DNA of 64,000 nt, from contig JANVCC010000062.1 in assembly GCA_025345505.1 (NCBI GenBank), positions 13,092,100-13,156,099 on the forward strand. Direction: 5' to 3'. The DNA is from Todiramphus chloris collaris (lineage: Eukaryota > Chordata > Aves > Coraciiformes > Alcedinidae). The position numbers were made by a program, and so were the translations under genes. The number at the start of each line of letters is the position of its first letter. The first letter of the stretch is position 1. Below, in pieces: positions 42,501-55,500 of the stretch. The notes under the pieces are model-generated. The model had not been told where the DNA came from. It searched no databases and saw only the letters and a list, made by a program, of their open reading frames with translations.

Positions 42501-43739
42501 AGAGATTAATTTCCATAGTCCAAAACCTATACAGCTCTGTGCACGAACACACACCTCAGAAATCAAGGAAACAGAGCTGGTCAGAACTGTCCACCTCAGG
42601 GACTGCTTATTGCAGATTTTGTGTTAACACTTCAATATGCTTCTGTGCCAACACTGTGCTGCATTCCTGTGTCACCCAAGACATCCTTCTAATATAAAGC
42701 AGCAGGTAATTTCCCAAATTAAGACGCTTGGTCTTATGGTAGTGTGAAGAAAAAGGTTAGCACCAAAAGCGGTGTGGTCCAAATACAAAATATAGAATAA
42801 TAATTCCTGTATAAAATTAGATTGTAGCTTGTTAAAAGTTATTCTGATACTAGCTCTCCTAAGAGCACCAGCTGCAGTGTATCTGTTGGAGGCCTGTTAA
42901 GTATTATGGAAATGCAGTGTTTTGCTGGTCTAGGAGGAATGAGAAATACAGGTTTGACCTGCATGTGTGGCGCGGAAAATTCAATGGTACAGTGGGGTAG
43001 AACAAGTCCCAAGGTGATAATGACAAATCACTCAGTAGCGTAAGACAGTCAAGGTGCTGTAATTCTCTAGCAAAACATACCATAGAGAAGACGGCTGGAA
43101 AGGACGTTCCAGTCAAGAAGAAAAGTAGGTAGGCTATGATGTCATCTTCAGTTGTCATGAGAAAAAAGGCATGATCCCATTGTTTCCAACCACTAGGAAA
43201 GAGCTGGTTTGCCATGCTGGTGTTTGTAACTGTACTTGGCCACCAAGCTGTGAAGGAGCCATGTTCTCAAACACCCTCCTTCCCTACATCACATGGTACA
43301 AACCCCTCACTTCTGGTGAACACCGTTATGCTGAGTTCCCTAGTTGGGTTTGTATTTCATTGCATCTCCAAGTAAATAAATTCTGATGGAACTGCTTCTC
43401 CTCAACCCCCTGTTGCCACCAGCAGTTGTTCTCTATGTTGTGTTTCTATTGCCCGCAATACAGGAGGTTTCATGCCAGGCAACTGCTAGTGTCAAGGGTC
43501 AGCTCCATGGCCTCTTGTCTTTGTCACCAGCTCTCACAGCTGGCTGGCATCCATTTATTCTATTCTTTCAGTTTACAATCAGCTTGAGACTTTCTTCTGC
43601 ACAAAGTTTGCTTCCCCCTGAGACCCTACTAACCTTTACTTGAAATAATTTATAATGCTAAATCCTGAGGCAGTTTAGTTGTGGCCCTGTGCATCGATTC
43701 AGTTTGTGTCCTTTCAACAACCTTGTGTACGAACAGGCA
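33582..43739. other. Intergenic AT-rich DNA
   Basis: No supported gene. It holds a (CT)n run at 41443-41457 and a 17-base T run at 42153-42169. A plus-strand open frame at 37221-37502 follows a pyrimidine tract and TTTAG but has no matching donor or known similarity. Confidence 0.5.
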
Positions 43740-44330
43740 GTTGTCAGATGCCATCAAGTGGCAGAACACGTTTCAGTTTTCTATTCTGCACCGACATGGC
43801 CCCAGTATCGACCCCTGGTACCCTACTAATGACCAGCTGGACTTTGTGCTGCTGATCACAACCCTTGGAGGCCAGCAGCTCAGCCAGTTTCCATTCCACC
43901 TCACTGTCCACTTACTTTATCTGCACTTCATCTCATCCATGAGGATTTTACAGGAGACAGTGTTGTTAGCTTAGTTACAGTTGAGGTAAACAACATCCTC
44001 TGCGCTCATTTCCCCCACCAAGCCAGTCACCGCATTGGAGAAGGATACCTGATTGGTGAAGGACGACTTCATAAATCCTTGTTGACTACCTCTTATAACC
44101 ATCTTGTCCTTCTTACACTTGGAAACTGCTCCCAGGATTAGTTGGTTCATCAGCTCCCCAGAGATCAAGGCGAGGCTAACCATCCTGTAACTCCTTGCAT
44201 CCTTTTCCTTGCACTTCTTGAAGTCAGAAGTGACATTTCTTTCTTCCAGTCCCCAGGAATCTCACCCAATTGACATGACTACTCAGAGATTATTGAGAAC
44301 TATCTCCTAGTCACTCTTCACACAACATTA
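43740..44330 (-). mobile_element. CR1 ORF2 reverse-transcriptase fragment, decayed
   Basis: Read on the minus strand, this carries the CR1 reverse-transcriptase region. Pieces in order are SYRMVSLALISGELMNQLIL, VSKCKKDKMVIRGSQQGF, TNQVSFSNAVTGLVGEM, DVVYL, TVSCKILMDEM and KWTVRWNGNWL. They follow the family's order of conserved RT motifs (VSL..I.GK.ME, QHGF, DVVYLDF, DTVSHN, WTVRWI.NWL). Frameshifts and stops make it inactive. Its orientation is opposite to the fragment at 11550, so it is a separate insertion. The boundaries are approximate. Confidence 0.82.
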
Positions 44331-46689
44331 GGAGCATCTCTGTTCTGGATTTATTAGCTGTGAGCTCCTAATTCCTCAACTTTTAGGAGGCTATAATACC
44401 ACTGTAAAAAGAATACCCATTTTTAATTTTTCACAGATAAACCTTTTCAGTGAAGCACCAATGGAATAAATAATAATTTATAGATTACTTGTCCCAAAGT
44501 GCTAATTACAAATCACTAAAGAGCATAAGACAATCAAATTCCATCTAGTGGAGGCTGAGTATCTACTTCAACAATGACCATGACACAGAATCATTCTGCC
44601 ATTGTTTTGCGTGCTCCCTAAGAAAAAGACCTGATGGAAAACATGCTGGGTTTGTACTTGACTACACTCCAGAGGCGTTTCTCGACCTGAAATCTGAGAC
44701 CAGTTCTCTGATCACTATCTTCCAGCACAAACTCATTGCTGCAAGTCATTCCAGTGGATAGCTAGAAACGTCTGGAAAAGTGGAAATTCAAATACATTCA
44801 GGAGTGATAATAAAATACCTCACTTGACAAAGCTGCAAGAATTTTAGTGAAATGGGTTATACTATGGCATAGTTCTATATCTCTTACACAAATTACTCCA
44901 TAAGCCTTCTGCCCCTTAATTTTTCCCTCAGAAATTCTAAGTCTCCAAGATGATAAACCACTTCACCCTTCATTTCTTTTAAGTAAAAATGCTCATTTCC
45001 TATTATGCTTTCATAGGGCTCAAGCTACACAGAAAAAAAGCGGGAGAGCTTTATCCCCTGAAACGAGCCGGTGACGAGGCAGTTCATGGCAAAGTAGGAG
45101 AAACATTGTACTACAGGCGCAGAGAGCCCTGAAGTAGTCTGTTCTTCCCTTGGAAATATTTTTTTTCTTTCCTACCACTGTAGTCTATTTTTGCATAATC
45201 TCTTTTATTTTGTTCAAGTGAAGCAGCAAGAAATTCCCCCCCCCCCTTTTTTTTTTTTTTAAATTGAGAAGAACTGCTGGTACTCAGCTTCTGGTGGGAA
45301 AAAGCACAGACTGAGGCACAGTCCTGGCTCACTTCTCCCACATTATTCACTCTGATGCAGTTAGAAGCCAATACGCTCTAATAGCTGCGCTCACTCCATT
45401 TGGCCTTTAACTTAAATAGCCATCTGTAGGAGAAACTGAGCTGCTTTCAGCAGCCAGAAGCACTTGAAAACAGCAGCCCTCTAACATTGTTTAATTTTTA
45501 CAACTTTGAGGTCACAGAAGAGACCACTAACTGTTTCAATGGAACTCCATAGGATGGGCTTGGCTGGATAATTTGCTTCTGCTTTAGGATTTAATTTGAA
45601 CAATATGGACTTTTCCCCATTAGCATAAAATAAATCAGCACTTTGCACTACTTTCCCACGCATCACTTTCAATAGGCTCCCAACATTAGGATCATGTGGA
45701 TAGATGACAAGCACTCAAACTACTTACATCTATTAGAGTCCATCGGTCACATCAGCTGTTGGTTTTGATCATTCTTTAAGTTGTATATCACTGTTACTTA
45801 CTTTCCACAGTCGCTGGGTTTAATATACACACATGCCTTGTAATTCAGCCACAGACCATATTTAGACAGTCATAAATTCAAATCAGGTAGCAGGGGTTTG
45901 AATAATATAAGACAGTTTCCCTCAGTAAGGCAATTATTTGAAATACACCCTAGCTATACTTGCAGTATTTCAAGGATATCAAGTATCAGAATTCATATTT
46001 TCCTTCCCCAGCTTTCCACATTCATGTTAGCACATAAAATGTTGCTTTATATATAAATGATTTTGTTCTGCAAGTCTAACTGAGATAAGTTTGAGATTTA
46101 CTGAAGTAGAGTCCAGCTATGTCAGTTCATCTTCAAAACAAATGATCCAAGTTAATAAAAGTAAGCCATTGAGCTATCTGGAAAGAACAGGGTATTTTTC
46201 CATTAAAGACTTTTGGGTTTCTTCTTCCCGCCACACCACCCCTGCCTTATTGCATTCAACCACAGTGGACACCACAAGGAGACAAAGAAATGCATTGGAT
46301 TTAGGCAAAAAAAATCCCCAACAAAACCCCCCAAATTAGCATGTTCTAGGTGCCTCCACCCCTTATCAGCTGTACCATCCCATACCCATACCCTCACTTG
46401 TCATGTGGCCTACAGGCTGCATGCCAGCTCAGTCTGCAGGCAGGTCATCACTTCATGGAGTGCTTGCTTTTGCACAGGTGGCCTCAGCCCCAGGGCTGGC
46501 ACACTGAGATGTAACATGGCTACCGCCCCAGCAAACCAGTCTGAAGCTGCCCTCGCACCCTTTCCCAACAACCCTTGAGGCTCCATATCATATCCCACCC
46601 CTTCCCCACCACCACACCCTCCTGTGAGATTTCTGTGTTTGGCTGTACAACTTGCAACTCACCCTCAGGAGGACAAGCGCCATGAAGTC
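44331..46689. other. Intergenic DNA with C11T14 tract
   Basis: No supported gene. A run of 11 C (45236-45246) is followed directly by 14 T (45247-45260). GC content rises after about 46400, toward the minisatellite. Confidence 0.55.
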
Positions 46690-47310
46690 TGTCTCCTCTT
46701 GTAATGGCGGACATCCTTCCTCTCCGTAATGGCAGATCTCCTGCCTCCCCTCTGTAATGGGTGACCTCCCACCTCCCCTCTGTAATGGCAGATCTCCCCC
46801 CTCCCTCCCCTCTGAAATGGACCTCCCACCTCCTTCCCCTCTGAAATGGTGGATCTTCCACCTACCATCTGTAATGGCGGGCCTCCCTCCCCTCTGAGAC
46901 AGCGGGCCTCCCTCCCCTCTGTAATGGCGGACCTCCTGTCTCCCTCCCATCTGAGATGGTGGACCTCCCCTCTCCTTCCCCTCTGAGACAGTGGACCTAT
47001 GTCCCTCCTTTCTGAGATGGTGGACCTCCTATGTCCCTCCTTNNNNNNNNNNCCTATGTCCCTCCTTTCTGAGATGGTGGACCTCCTATGTCCCTCCTTT
47101 CTGAGATGGTGGACCTCCTATGTCCCTCCTTTCTGAGATGGCGAACCTCTCACCTCCCCTCCAAAATGGCAGACCTCCCATCTCCCCGCCCTCAGAAATG
47201 GTGGATCTCCCGCCTCCTACCTCCCTCCCCTCCAAAATGGCAGACCCCCTGCCTCCATCCCCTCCATAATGGCACATCTCCCGCCTCCCTCTCTGCTAGC
47301 CACCTTACCC
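46690..47310. repeat. Pyrimidine-rich minisatellite with an assembly gap
   Basis: About 20 degenerate tandem units of roughly 25-36 bp, each with an ATGG core (AATGGCGG, GATGGTGG, AATGGCAG), then ACCTCC and a CCCTCCC-type spacer. The central units (47011-47042 and two or three copies after the gap) are 32 bp and nearly identical. Ten N at 47043-47052 lie inside this uniform part, so true copy number is unknown. Open frames on the minus strand with repeating EGGR/HYRGE-like residues are a product of the repeat. Confidence 0.9.
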
Positions 47311-49490
47311 ACCCCAGCCCATTCCTGGGGAGCTTCTAAACCAATGTTCCCCTGCAAGACTGGGAGCAGCAGCTCACCTCCCGCTGTTGGCTGGGGCAGT
47401 GAAGTCTCCCAGAAGCCACCTGGCTTTCGGAGGCAGGTGCCACAGCTGACACCAGTCCAGCTGGTTACTGGGGCCCTGGCTCCTCGGGTGCCAGCAGCTG
47501 CCTCGTTAAACATCCCCAAACTGCCATCAGAGAAAGCCCCAATAAACAAAATGTTTCTTAGCCACAGTAATCAATACAGTGCCCTGTAAAATGCTCTGCA
47601 TCTCCATCTCAGCAAGTTGTTCGCCATTTAAAAAACAAACCACAAAGATTACAAGCGATTCCAAACTTTCCCATTATGCCTACACCTGTTACAGTTCTGA
47701 GCGATACCTGACGCTGAGAAGGGGACACTACAGCCGGAAGAGCCTCACGAGTGAGGACACTGCCAGGAGCAGCCCGTTCTCTGTGGGGAGAGCGGTAACC
47801 TTGCCCAGGTGTTCCAGCTGCCAGCCTGCAGATACCCCGAGGCGACACCCCCAATGGAGCACCACCAGTCTTTTGTACTTGCCTTTCCAAAACAGAGGAG
47901 CCCTACTGGAGATCTCCATGACTGGTTTCCGCAAGGTGTACGTTCAGCAATTAACGCTGTGTACATGCTGAGGCAGCGGGGAGCCTGGGCAGTTTGGGGA
48001 GCTCATATCAGAGAAGCTGCCAAAAGCCCTGAGCTGCTACTGTGAAGAGGAGAGAGTGCAGGAATCAGCATACCTGTACAGGAGGACATCTCAAATGGCC
48101 CACACGTCCTCCCTTGGCCTGGCCCTGTGGCATGGGAACCCTCCAGCAGTCACCCTTCCCACAGTCTGCTTTCAAATACTTGAGCCCCTTGGACTCTGCT
48201 GTCCAGTCCTGCACCAAAGGAAGCAATACAGTAAGCAGGTTCACACCAAAGTGGCATGATGGGACCTACCAACATCCCCACAGCACATACACTGCTTGCT
48301 ACAGTTCCTCACATGCAAAACACAGATCAGTAAGTACATGCAGTTTTCAGTTGTGGAACCATGAGTTCTGCATAACAAGAAACCACTTAAAAATAACCAC
48401 ATTATCTGGCTTTTTTTTTTTTTTTGTGAAGCAGGTATGTCCTAAACTATCAATGAATTAAGACACAGAAGACAAAGGTCTGGGGAGATTTAAGAGGAAA
48501 AAGAAAAAAAAAAAAAATAACAGAGATAAAACTAATTTGAAACTGAACTAGGGCACAGGCAGGAAAAGCATGCGATTCCTGGCTCTGGGACCAGCAGGCA
48601 GTGTTGGCGGTCTGCTGGGTGTGTCTGTTGTGGAGAGAGTTTCTACAAACAGTTTTGCAAACCACAGCAGAGGGCCAAAATATTTACAAAACATTCAGAA
48701 ACACAAACTGTCATTCAGCTTTCTGCACCAAGTGAAAATATGCATCCCATCCATGCTAGGGGACTTTATCTATACCTACACATTTCTGTGATCTTTTCAG
48801 ATACAGTTGTCTCCGGTCCAAATTATCTGTAATGCTTCTTGTCTAGACCAATCTGTATACTACATAGGTAAACTTATATGCCAGTTTTATTTACGAAAGA
48901 AAGATGAACTTGCTTAAAAAAAGAAGTTGAGTATGTACTAAAAACTACAATAAAAGAAACTGCAGATGCTTCTCTGAAAACCATGATGGATTAAATACAC
49001 GTGTTTTTTTCTAAACACTTCATGGTTTAATTGGCTGCTATAGGCCAAATGAGTCTGCCTATCCCCAAAACAATACTTATACAGAAGCATCAAAATTTCA
49101 TGCAGAAATGTCTTTTGAAAATGAGGGGATAATAAGACTTTACAAGGATAGACTAAACATTTCTATATTTTTTTCTTAAATATACAAAAATCAGATGCTG
49201 TCCACCTGCTAATCACCAAGGTCAGATAGGAAAAAAACCCCACAAAGCTGCTCCACATTCACATCTGAATTTTTGTGTACATATAAAATCTTCATGTTGT
49301 ACAACTGTTAAGGCAGTCTGGATTTAACCAAATACTGAACTAAAAATACAGCTTTAGATTTTGTGTTAACAAATAATCATTTTCCCCTTTATCGCTGGAC
49401 AATTCCAGCATAGCTGCAAACAGCCTCCTTGGATGCAGAGTCTTCCTTTCTTGCATTTGCCCCAGATTCCAGTGCTGCAACAGTTCAAAG
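47311..49490. other. GC-elevated intergenic segment, then AT-rich DNA
   Basis: 47311-48250 is GC-richer than its surroundings, with short frames on both strands but no recognisable protein. A T run lies at 48411-48425. No RNA gene seen. Confidence 0.5.
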
Positions 49491-49537
49491 ATTTATTTTA
49501 TTTTATTTTATTTTATTTTATTTTATTTTATTTTTTT
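49491..49537. repeat. (TTTTA)n pentanucleotide microsatellite
   Basis: About nine units of TTTTA ending in a T run. No element attached. Confidence 0.9.
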
Positions 49538-52500
49538 ACCTTGGTAGGAGTGTAGTAAGTCTTCAGAACGTGCATGTGTTTGTATTTGCAGAGTAGGTTA
49601 CAGCTGGGAAGAAAAGGGTCATTTTTTTTGTTTTATGTGAGGAAAGGAGAAAGATGAGTGCCATAGACAAGGATTTCATTAAGATAAAGAAATCCCAGTT
49701 CTCCAAAGGGAAAAAAGTTAAGCTTTGCTTGAAGATCTTTCATGAAACAATTTGTGTGGTCTTTATCATTTCAGTCTCTTAGAGAGTGATAGCTGCAGAT
49801 TTACATGATTCTCTGACCTGGCCTTGAAATTTGAGTTCTTCTTTAGCCTGTTTAAGACCTAAATTCCATTCTAATCAAGTAAAGACAATTTTGATCAAAA
49901 AGCTGTTGCACCAGCACGCAATCTTCCAACGAAATCTATCAAAATCATAGCAATAGGCCTAAAAGACACTAAAACCTGACAACCAAAAAAATTAGCTGCA
50001 ATTATGTATCATTGTCTCATCCTCACTGCATCGTCTAAAGCTGTCATCCTCTAAAGCACACACAGAGCATGTTTTTGCATGTCTGTGAATATTTTCATTA
50101 CCCTAAAGTATGACCCAGTTGGGAGCAGCAGAAGAAAGCAAGATATTTTTCATATCAGGAAGCGAAACAACCTGAATTAATAAAATTTTATGAAAAATTG
50201 GTTAAGATGGAACAACCCAAATTTATTTACATATTTCCATACTTTTAAAAATTCTTTTTATATAGTGGTTTATGGTATTTTTCACTTTCCTTTTCCAGAG
50301 TAGAAGTGAAACAAAAAATAGTTAAAACTAAATAAATACAGAAATGAAACCTTCTATAACATTTGCAGAGTGTCTGTTCCATGTAAAAGATTTAAACGTT
50401 TTGTTTACTTCCAAGTCCCCTTTTCTCTCTATGATGGCTGAATCTATGTGTCAAAACAGATGCATTTTTTTTTATAGTGGTATTCTTTTTGCTTGCTGAA
50501 AACGCTATGAAGCAGTACAAGAGAGCACATGCAAGGGGGTTATTTTTGAGGGAAAGATTCTAATACACAAACCCAGTACTATCTAGTTGTTACTAGTGTT
50601 TTTCACTTGTATCACTCAAAGTATCCTTTAAAGGGAGTCAGGGTTCTTACTAGAAGGGCTACTAAGACTAAGTAGAGAAACATCATCTACAAGGAGCATG
50701 TTAGTGGAAAAACACTGACAATGGAGAGTATTTACGAATAAATTGCTGTACTCATCATACCTTCTTAAAACAAGATGGGAACAATTCTGATTGCTGACTG
50801 GAACAGCAGTGAAAACATTTCAGACAGTTTCTTTCACTTTACTGAAGCAGAAAGTGGTATCTGACCACACATATATGAAGAAGCTCTCCCCAGACAGAAT
50901 GTAGGCATCTGAACATTTGCATGTGTGGCTGCACACCAAGATTTTTCAAACCCAGATGTCTAGTTGAATAGTTCCATGTCTCAACACCCCAGTGTTTGAC
51001 ACAGTTATTCAAACACCTTAGACATGTAGGAGCTTTTACCAATTTCTACTCCAATCTGCTTTCACTGAAGAGGAAGTAATGACCTAGGAGATATTACTTC
51101 ACATTTAATCACATTCTTGTACCAAGAAATGAGGTGGGAAAAGGGACAAAAAATGTTGTTCCAGACTACCTGTCCCTATTTACTAAAATTTCACTAAACA
51201 AAAATTACCTCCTCTGAAGATGTCCATCCAGTGGTTCCTCCACTGAATGTGTAGGAATGCTATAAGAAAAGGTGACTTTTACTACTCTGGATCCAGACTG
51301 TTTAATTTCATGAAGATAGATGCCTTGTAGAGTGAAAATAGCTCTGAAAAATAATAAAAATATAATGCCATGAGGCAACACCAGTGCCAGTGCTAGTATT
51401 AATTTACTTTGCTGTATAAGACTCTAGTGGATAACTCTGGGAAGAGGAAAATCTATGTTCTAGGCCTTCTTAACCTGAAAGGGTCTGAATTTACACCTTC
51501 CAACTTGTCAAAGTGTATCTTAAATAGCAGGTGAAGGCCCTTTTGTGAGGACTGAAATGAAAGAGGGGGCACTCTCCAGCCTTTCTATGGCTATGCAGTC
51601 AAAAATGCCAGCCATGGGTCCAGAAGTAAAGCAGGCAAGAAAGCCTCTGTGTGCTCTTATCTGAGAGAGGGCTGCAAGACACTGCAAGATTTTCAATTCC
51701 GTCTTGTGAAGAAACAGTTTTGCTCAGTTGATTTGAATCTGAACTGGAAATACCAGATCACATGGATTTTTCTGTTAACTTAAAGGCCTTCAAGGAAATA
51801 ATTAAATTGGTAGGTATCCTCTAACAAGCAAGCTGGTACCAATATACTGACTTTAATATAACTGAAGCCTGTGCCCAACAGCTGTGTTTGCAAAGCTGCT
51901 GAAGGTGCAAAATATTTTATTTTTTAAAGAAGGAGAATGCTTACATCATCAACATTTGGGCCAAACACCCTGCATTCAGGATTACTTCAAACTACAGTTT
52001 TGATTTTCCCCTTACAAAGGCAACCCTTGCTTCCAGGACTCAGGTCACCCATAAGCTCTTATTCTGAATCACATTAGTCCTTTCTAACATTTGAACACTT
52101 CAAAAAAATCAATACTTACAACTTTGGTTCACATTCATGTTTAGTTTTCCATGGATAACAGTTGAGTTGCTTGATTTCCTTCTCTAAATCTTGGCATTTC
52201 CTTTCCAATTCCTTCTACCTTATGCCTTCAGCCTTCCAAGCCTCCACCTCCAGCTGTCTTCCTCACTTGAGAGATCTCTCCTTCTCAGACATCTTCATTG
52301 TTGGTCACTTACTATCTTGGTTGCTTTCAGCCTTCAAATCTCAATTCCCTATCTGTTCATCTAGTCACTGATCTTTTTGCACACTTTTTGGTATTTCATC
52401 TTTTATACTCTTCTGGACTTCATAGATCTATTTCTTTCATTTATGTAAACTATTTCTAGCCCTGATCTCTGTCTTTGCTTCATTCTTTCCCCTCAGGCAT

Positions 52501-55500
52501 CTGACATTGTCACTAAAGCCTATACATCTGAAGTCGAGTATCCCATCGTCTTGCTTAATCTCTCTATTTCATTTATTCTTCACATGCTCCCATCTCTCAC
52601 TTCAAATTGAAAACAAAGCTTTTTGCCATAGCATTTCAGAACTGCACTTTTGAATTTCTTATATCTTAGCAAAGGGGGCATCTGTATCTGTGCTATTTAT
52701 ATGCAGAAAGCATTTTGGTTATGCATGTTATGCAACTACATAAAACCTGTATTGTTCTGTGTCTCCACACCACCTCTGAGGCTTCCAGGATTCTGTGTGG
52801 TGAAAACGCACAAGAGAATTTTGGAAGATCGTATTTTCCACTGACAGCTCATTCTAAGCTGAAGTGAGTACACACAGCAGTGACATTTTTAGCTGTGAGT
52901 CGAAATGAATTTTTTTTTTTTTTTTTTTGGTGGTTAAAAGCCAGGCTAACCCCCGTATTCAAAGGCCTGCTGCTATATCCACTTTCTTAGTTAATACTTG
53001 GCCCAACCACATTTACCTCTAACCTGATATTCAGCTTCAGTCTTGTGGTTTCTTTGAATTTGGCATAATCTACATAGCTGCAAAATACTTAGCACCAGCC
53101 TCCGCTAGTCTGGAGTTGTCATTAGAACATACCTAATATATCTTACAGACAGGAAACTGAAGGTTCTGTGAAAAGCAGATATGTTCTCATAATGACAAAT
53201 CCTGCCATCAGATGTTGCCTTATGAGGAGCTAGGACTGATCTGCAGCACCTCAGTCACACAGGACACAATCTTGCACTACCATGCAGTGCAGCCCTCAAG
53301 GCAGAGGAAGGGATATTGCCCCATTTCTTAAGCTTTGGTAAAAATAAAAAACAAAACAAGAGTAGAAAATTCTGATGTTTCTCCTCCAACTTGCACCACT
53401 GTAAAGGAAAGAGAATGAAGTGACTTAGTAAGAGAAGATATAAAGCACATTCCTTCATGAATATGGATGAACTCCCTGATGTAATTTTTTTTCTTAATTG
53501 GCCATATTTTGTCCAGAACGGAGAAAAACACCAGAAATCATTAACTGTAACATTAATAAAGTCCATGTAGGCTGGGCTCAGACATCTATTTGTCAGAGTA
53601 GTACCTGAATCCAATACAAACATTTTGGAGGAGAGCAGAGATGGGGATTACAATATTGTCGTAGAGCTTTTGACTTTCTTCCCAGCCCTTTCTGCTAGGC
53701 CCCATTCATGCTTACATCTCACTTCTTGCATTCTCTGTGAACGCCCTTCACTGCCCATGGAATAACAGTGCATGAAAGAAAGTCTTAAGACTCTGAAGCC
53801 AGGAAGATGGAAAAGTACAGCTTTTTCTTCCCTGCTTGCAGTTTTCTCCTCTGAACTCAAGCTGTTAGTTTTGCACAGTCATATCCGAGTTGCCGATTCA
53901 AGCATGTTCATGAGATACAGGCACCTGTGCCTGCCAGAACCTCTCAAACACACTGCACTGCTCTGACGGACATGTATGGAAGTGAAGGGCTTGGCTGCTA
54001 ACCCCCCCCAACACTGCCATAACTGGCAAAAATTAAAGCTATTACCTTCATCCTGGATTCCAGATATCTTTTTGTTACTCCTCTGTGGCTGCTTGTATGT
54101 TTTTATGGCCAAGCAAGTTTTTAGGTAAATGGGAGTCACACTCACAAGACAGGATTTTTGTGCATTTCACAACCCATCTCACAAGAGAAGACAGTTCAGA
54201 ATGGGATACAAGTTGCAGTTTTGCCATGAATTATCAGTGAGAAACTGGTGGCTTTCGCTGGCATCGATACAGCAACAAAGTGAAAGCTCTAACTCAGCTG
54301 AGGAACTGAACCGGTAGGTGCCAAAGGTGCCAAATCATCTATCAATGTTCTGGATAATGTCCACTTGAAGTTAAATTTCCAACCATTTTCCCCACTAGCA
54401 CACAATTCAATTAGCACATGCAAGCCTGCTTCATTTTCTCAGTTGGTTTCCTAGCAAAAACATGCGTACAGGGAAATAAACATGTCCCTTATAGGTATTA
54501 AGCAAGGTAACTGTTAGTAAAATGTGTGAATGAGAATGGAGATCCAGATTTCCAAAGCTACTGAAACACCTGAGAACATTTCTATTATCAGTTTAAGTTT
54601 CCCGATAAATAACTAAGCAGCCAGTGACACATTTATTTTCTGCTTGGTTAGCATAAAATAAGTAGAATGGATTTTCTTCATCTCAGCCCCACCAGCACAA
54701 GCTCATCAGAAGCTTACTGGAAAGAAACTACTTTGAATTTTCAGGAGAAAGAATTTGTGTTTCTGAGGATCTGACAAATTTAGATTGCTAAGTTTTGTTT
54801 CAACAGCACACAAATCAGTTTTGATTTAATGCCTTACATGTCTAAATGGCTTTTAAAAAAGACACATTTCTTCCCAAGATCCTTATAAACTGCCAGAGTG
54901 AGTGAAGCAACATTAAAAGATTTTTTTATATCAGAGGATGAATTGAATACTGATTAAGCCATTCTCTCTACCCAAGAGGAAAACTCGTAAGAAATGATTT
55001 AAACCTAGGAAGAGACAAGCCCTTATAAACCCTAGAATTCCTACTTGGACATTTGTAAGTATATGTAAATGATAATGGTGGGAATTTTGTAAACAGCAGT
55101 GTAAACACATAATTTAGCATAATGGCATCTATTTTAGCTACACCACAACAACCAAGTGAGAAATAGGGCAGAAGCTTGAAAAAACTAAATATGAAACCAT
55201 GTTTGGACTTCGCTTTCTTTTTTTTTCCTGTTTCCTCCCCTAAATTATGAAGAGGAAACAGAGTCCTGGCTCCACTTACTGCAGCTGGTGGCCACCTTCC
55301 GCTTTTTGGCATGGCAACCCACCCCTCAGTCTTTCTCTGTATTCCTAATTTCTTCATTGCTTTTCACCCATACTGCGTGTTCCTACAAATGAGTGTCTGA
55401 AAGCAAACACTTGGAAATGTCTACAAATCCCAGAAACTGATTCAGCTTCTTAAAAAAATGTATTATAAATATGTTTTGAGAAGAAATTTAAAGGGCTTAA

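Noticed and set aside
46520..47277. Minus-strand frames with repeating EGGR/HYRGE-like residues
   Set aside because: They are translations of the minisatellite; several frames are open at once and one spans the N gap region.
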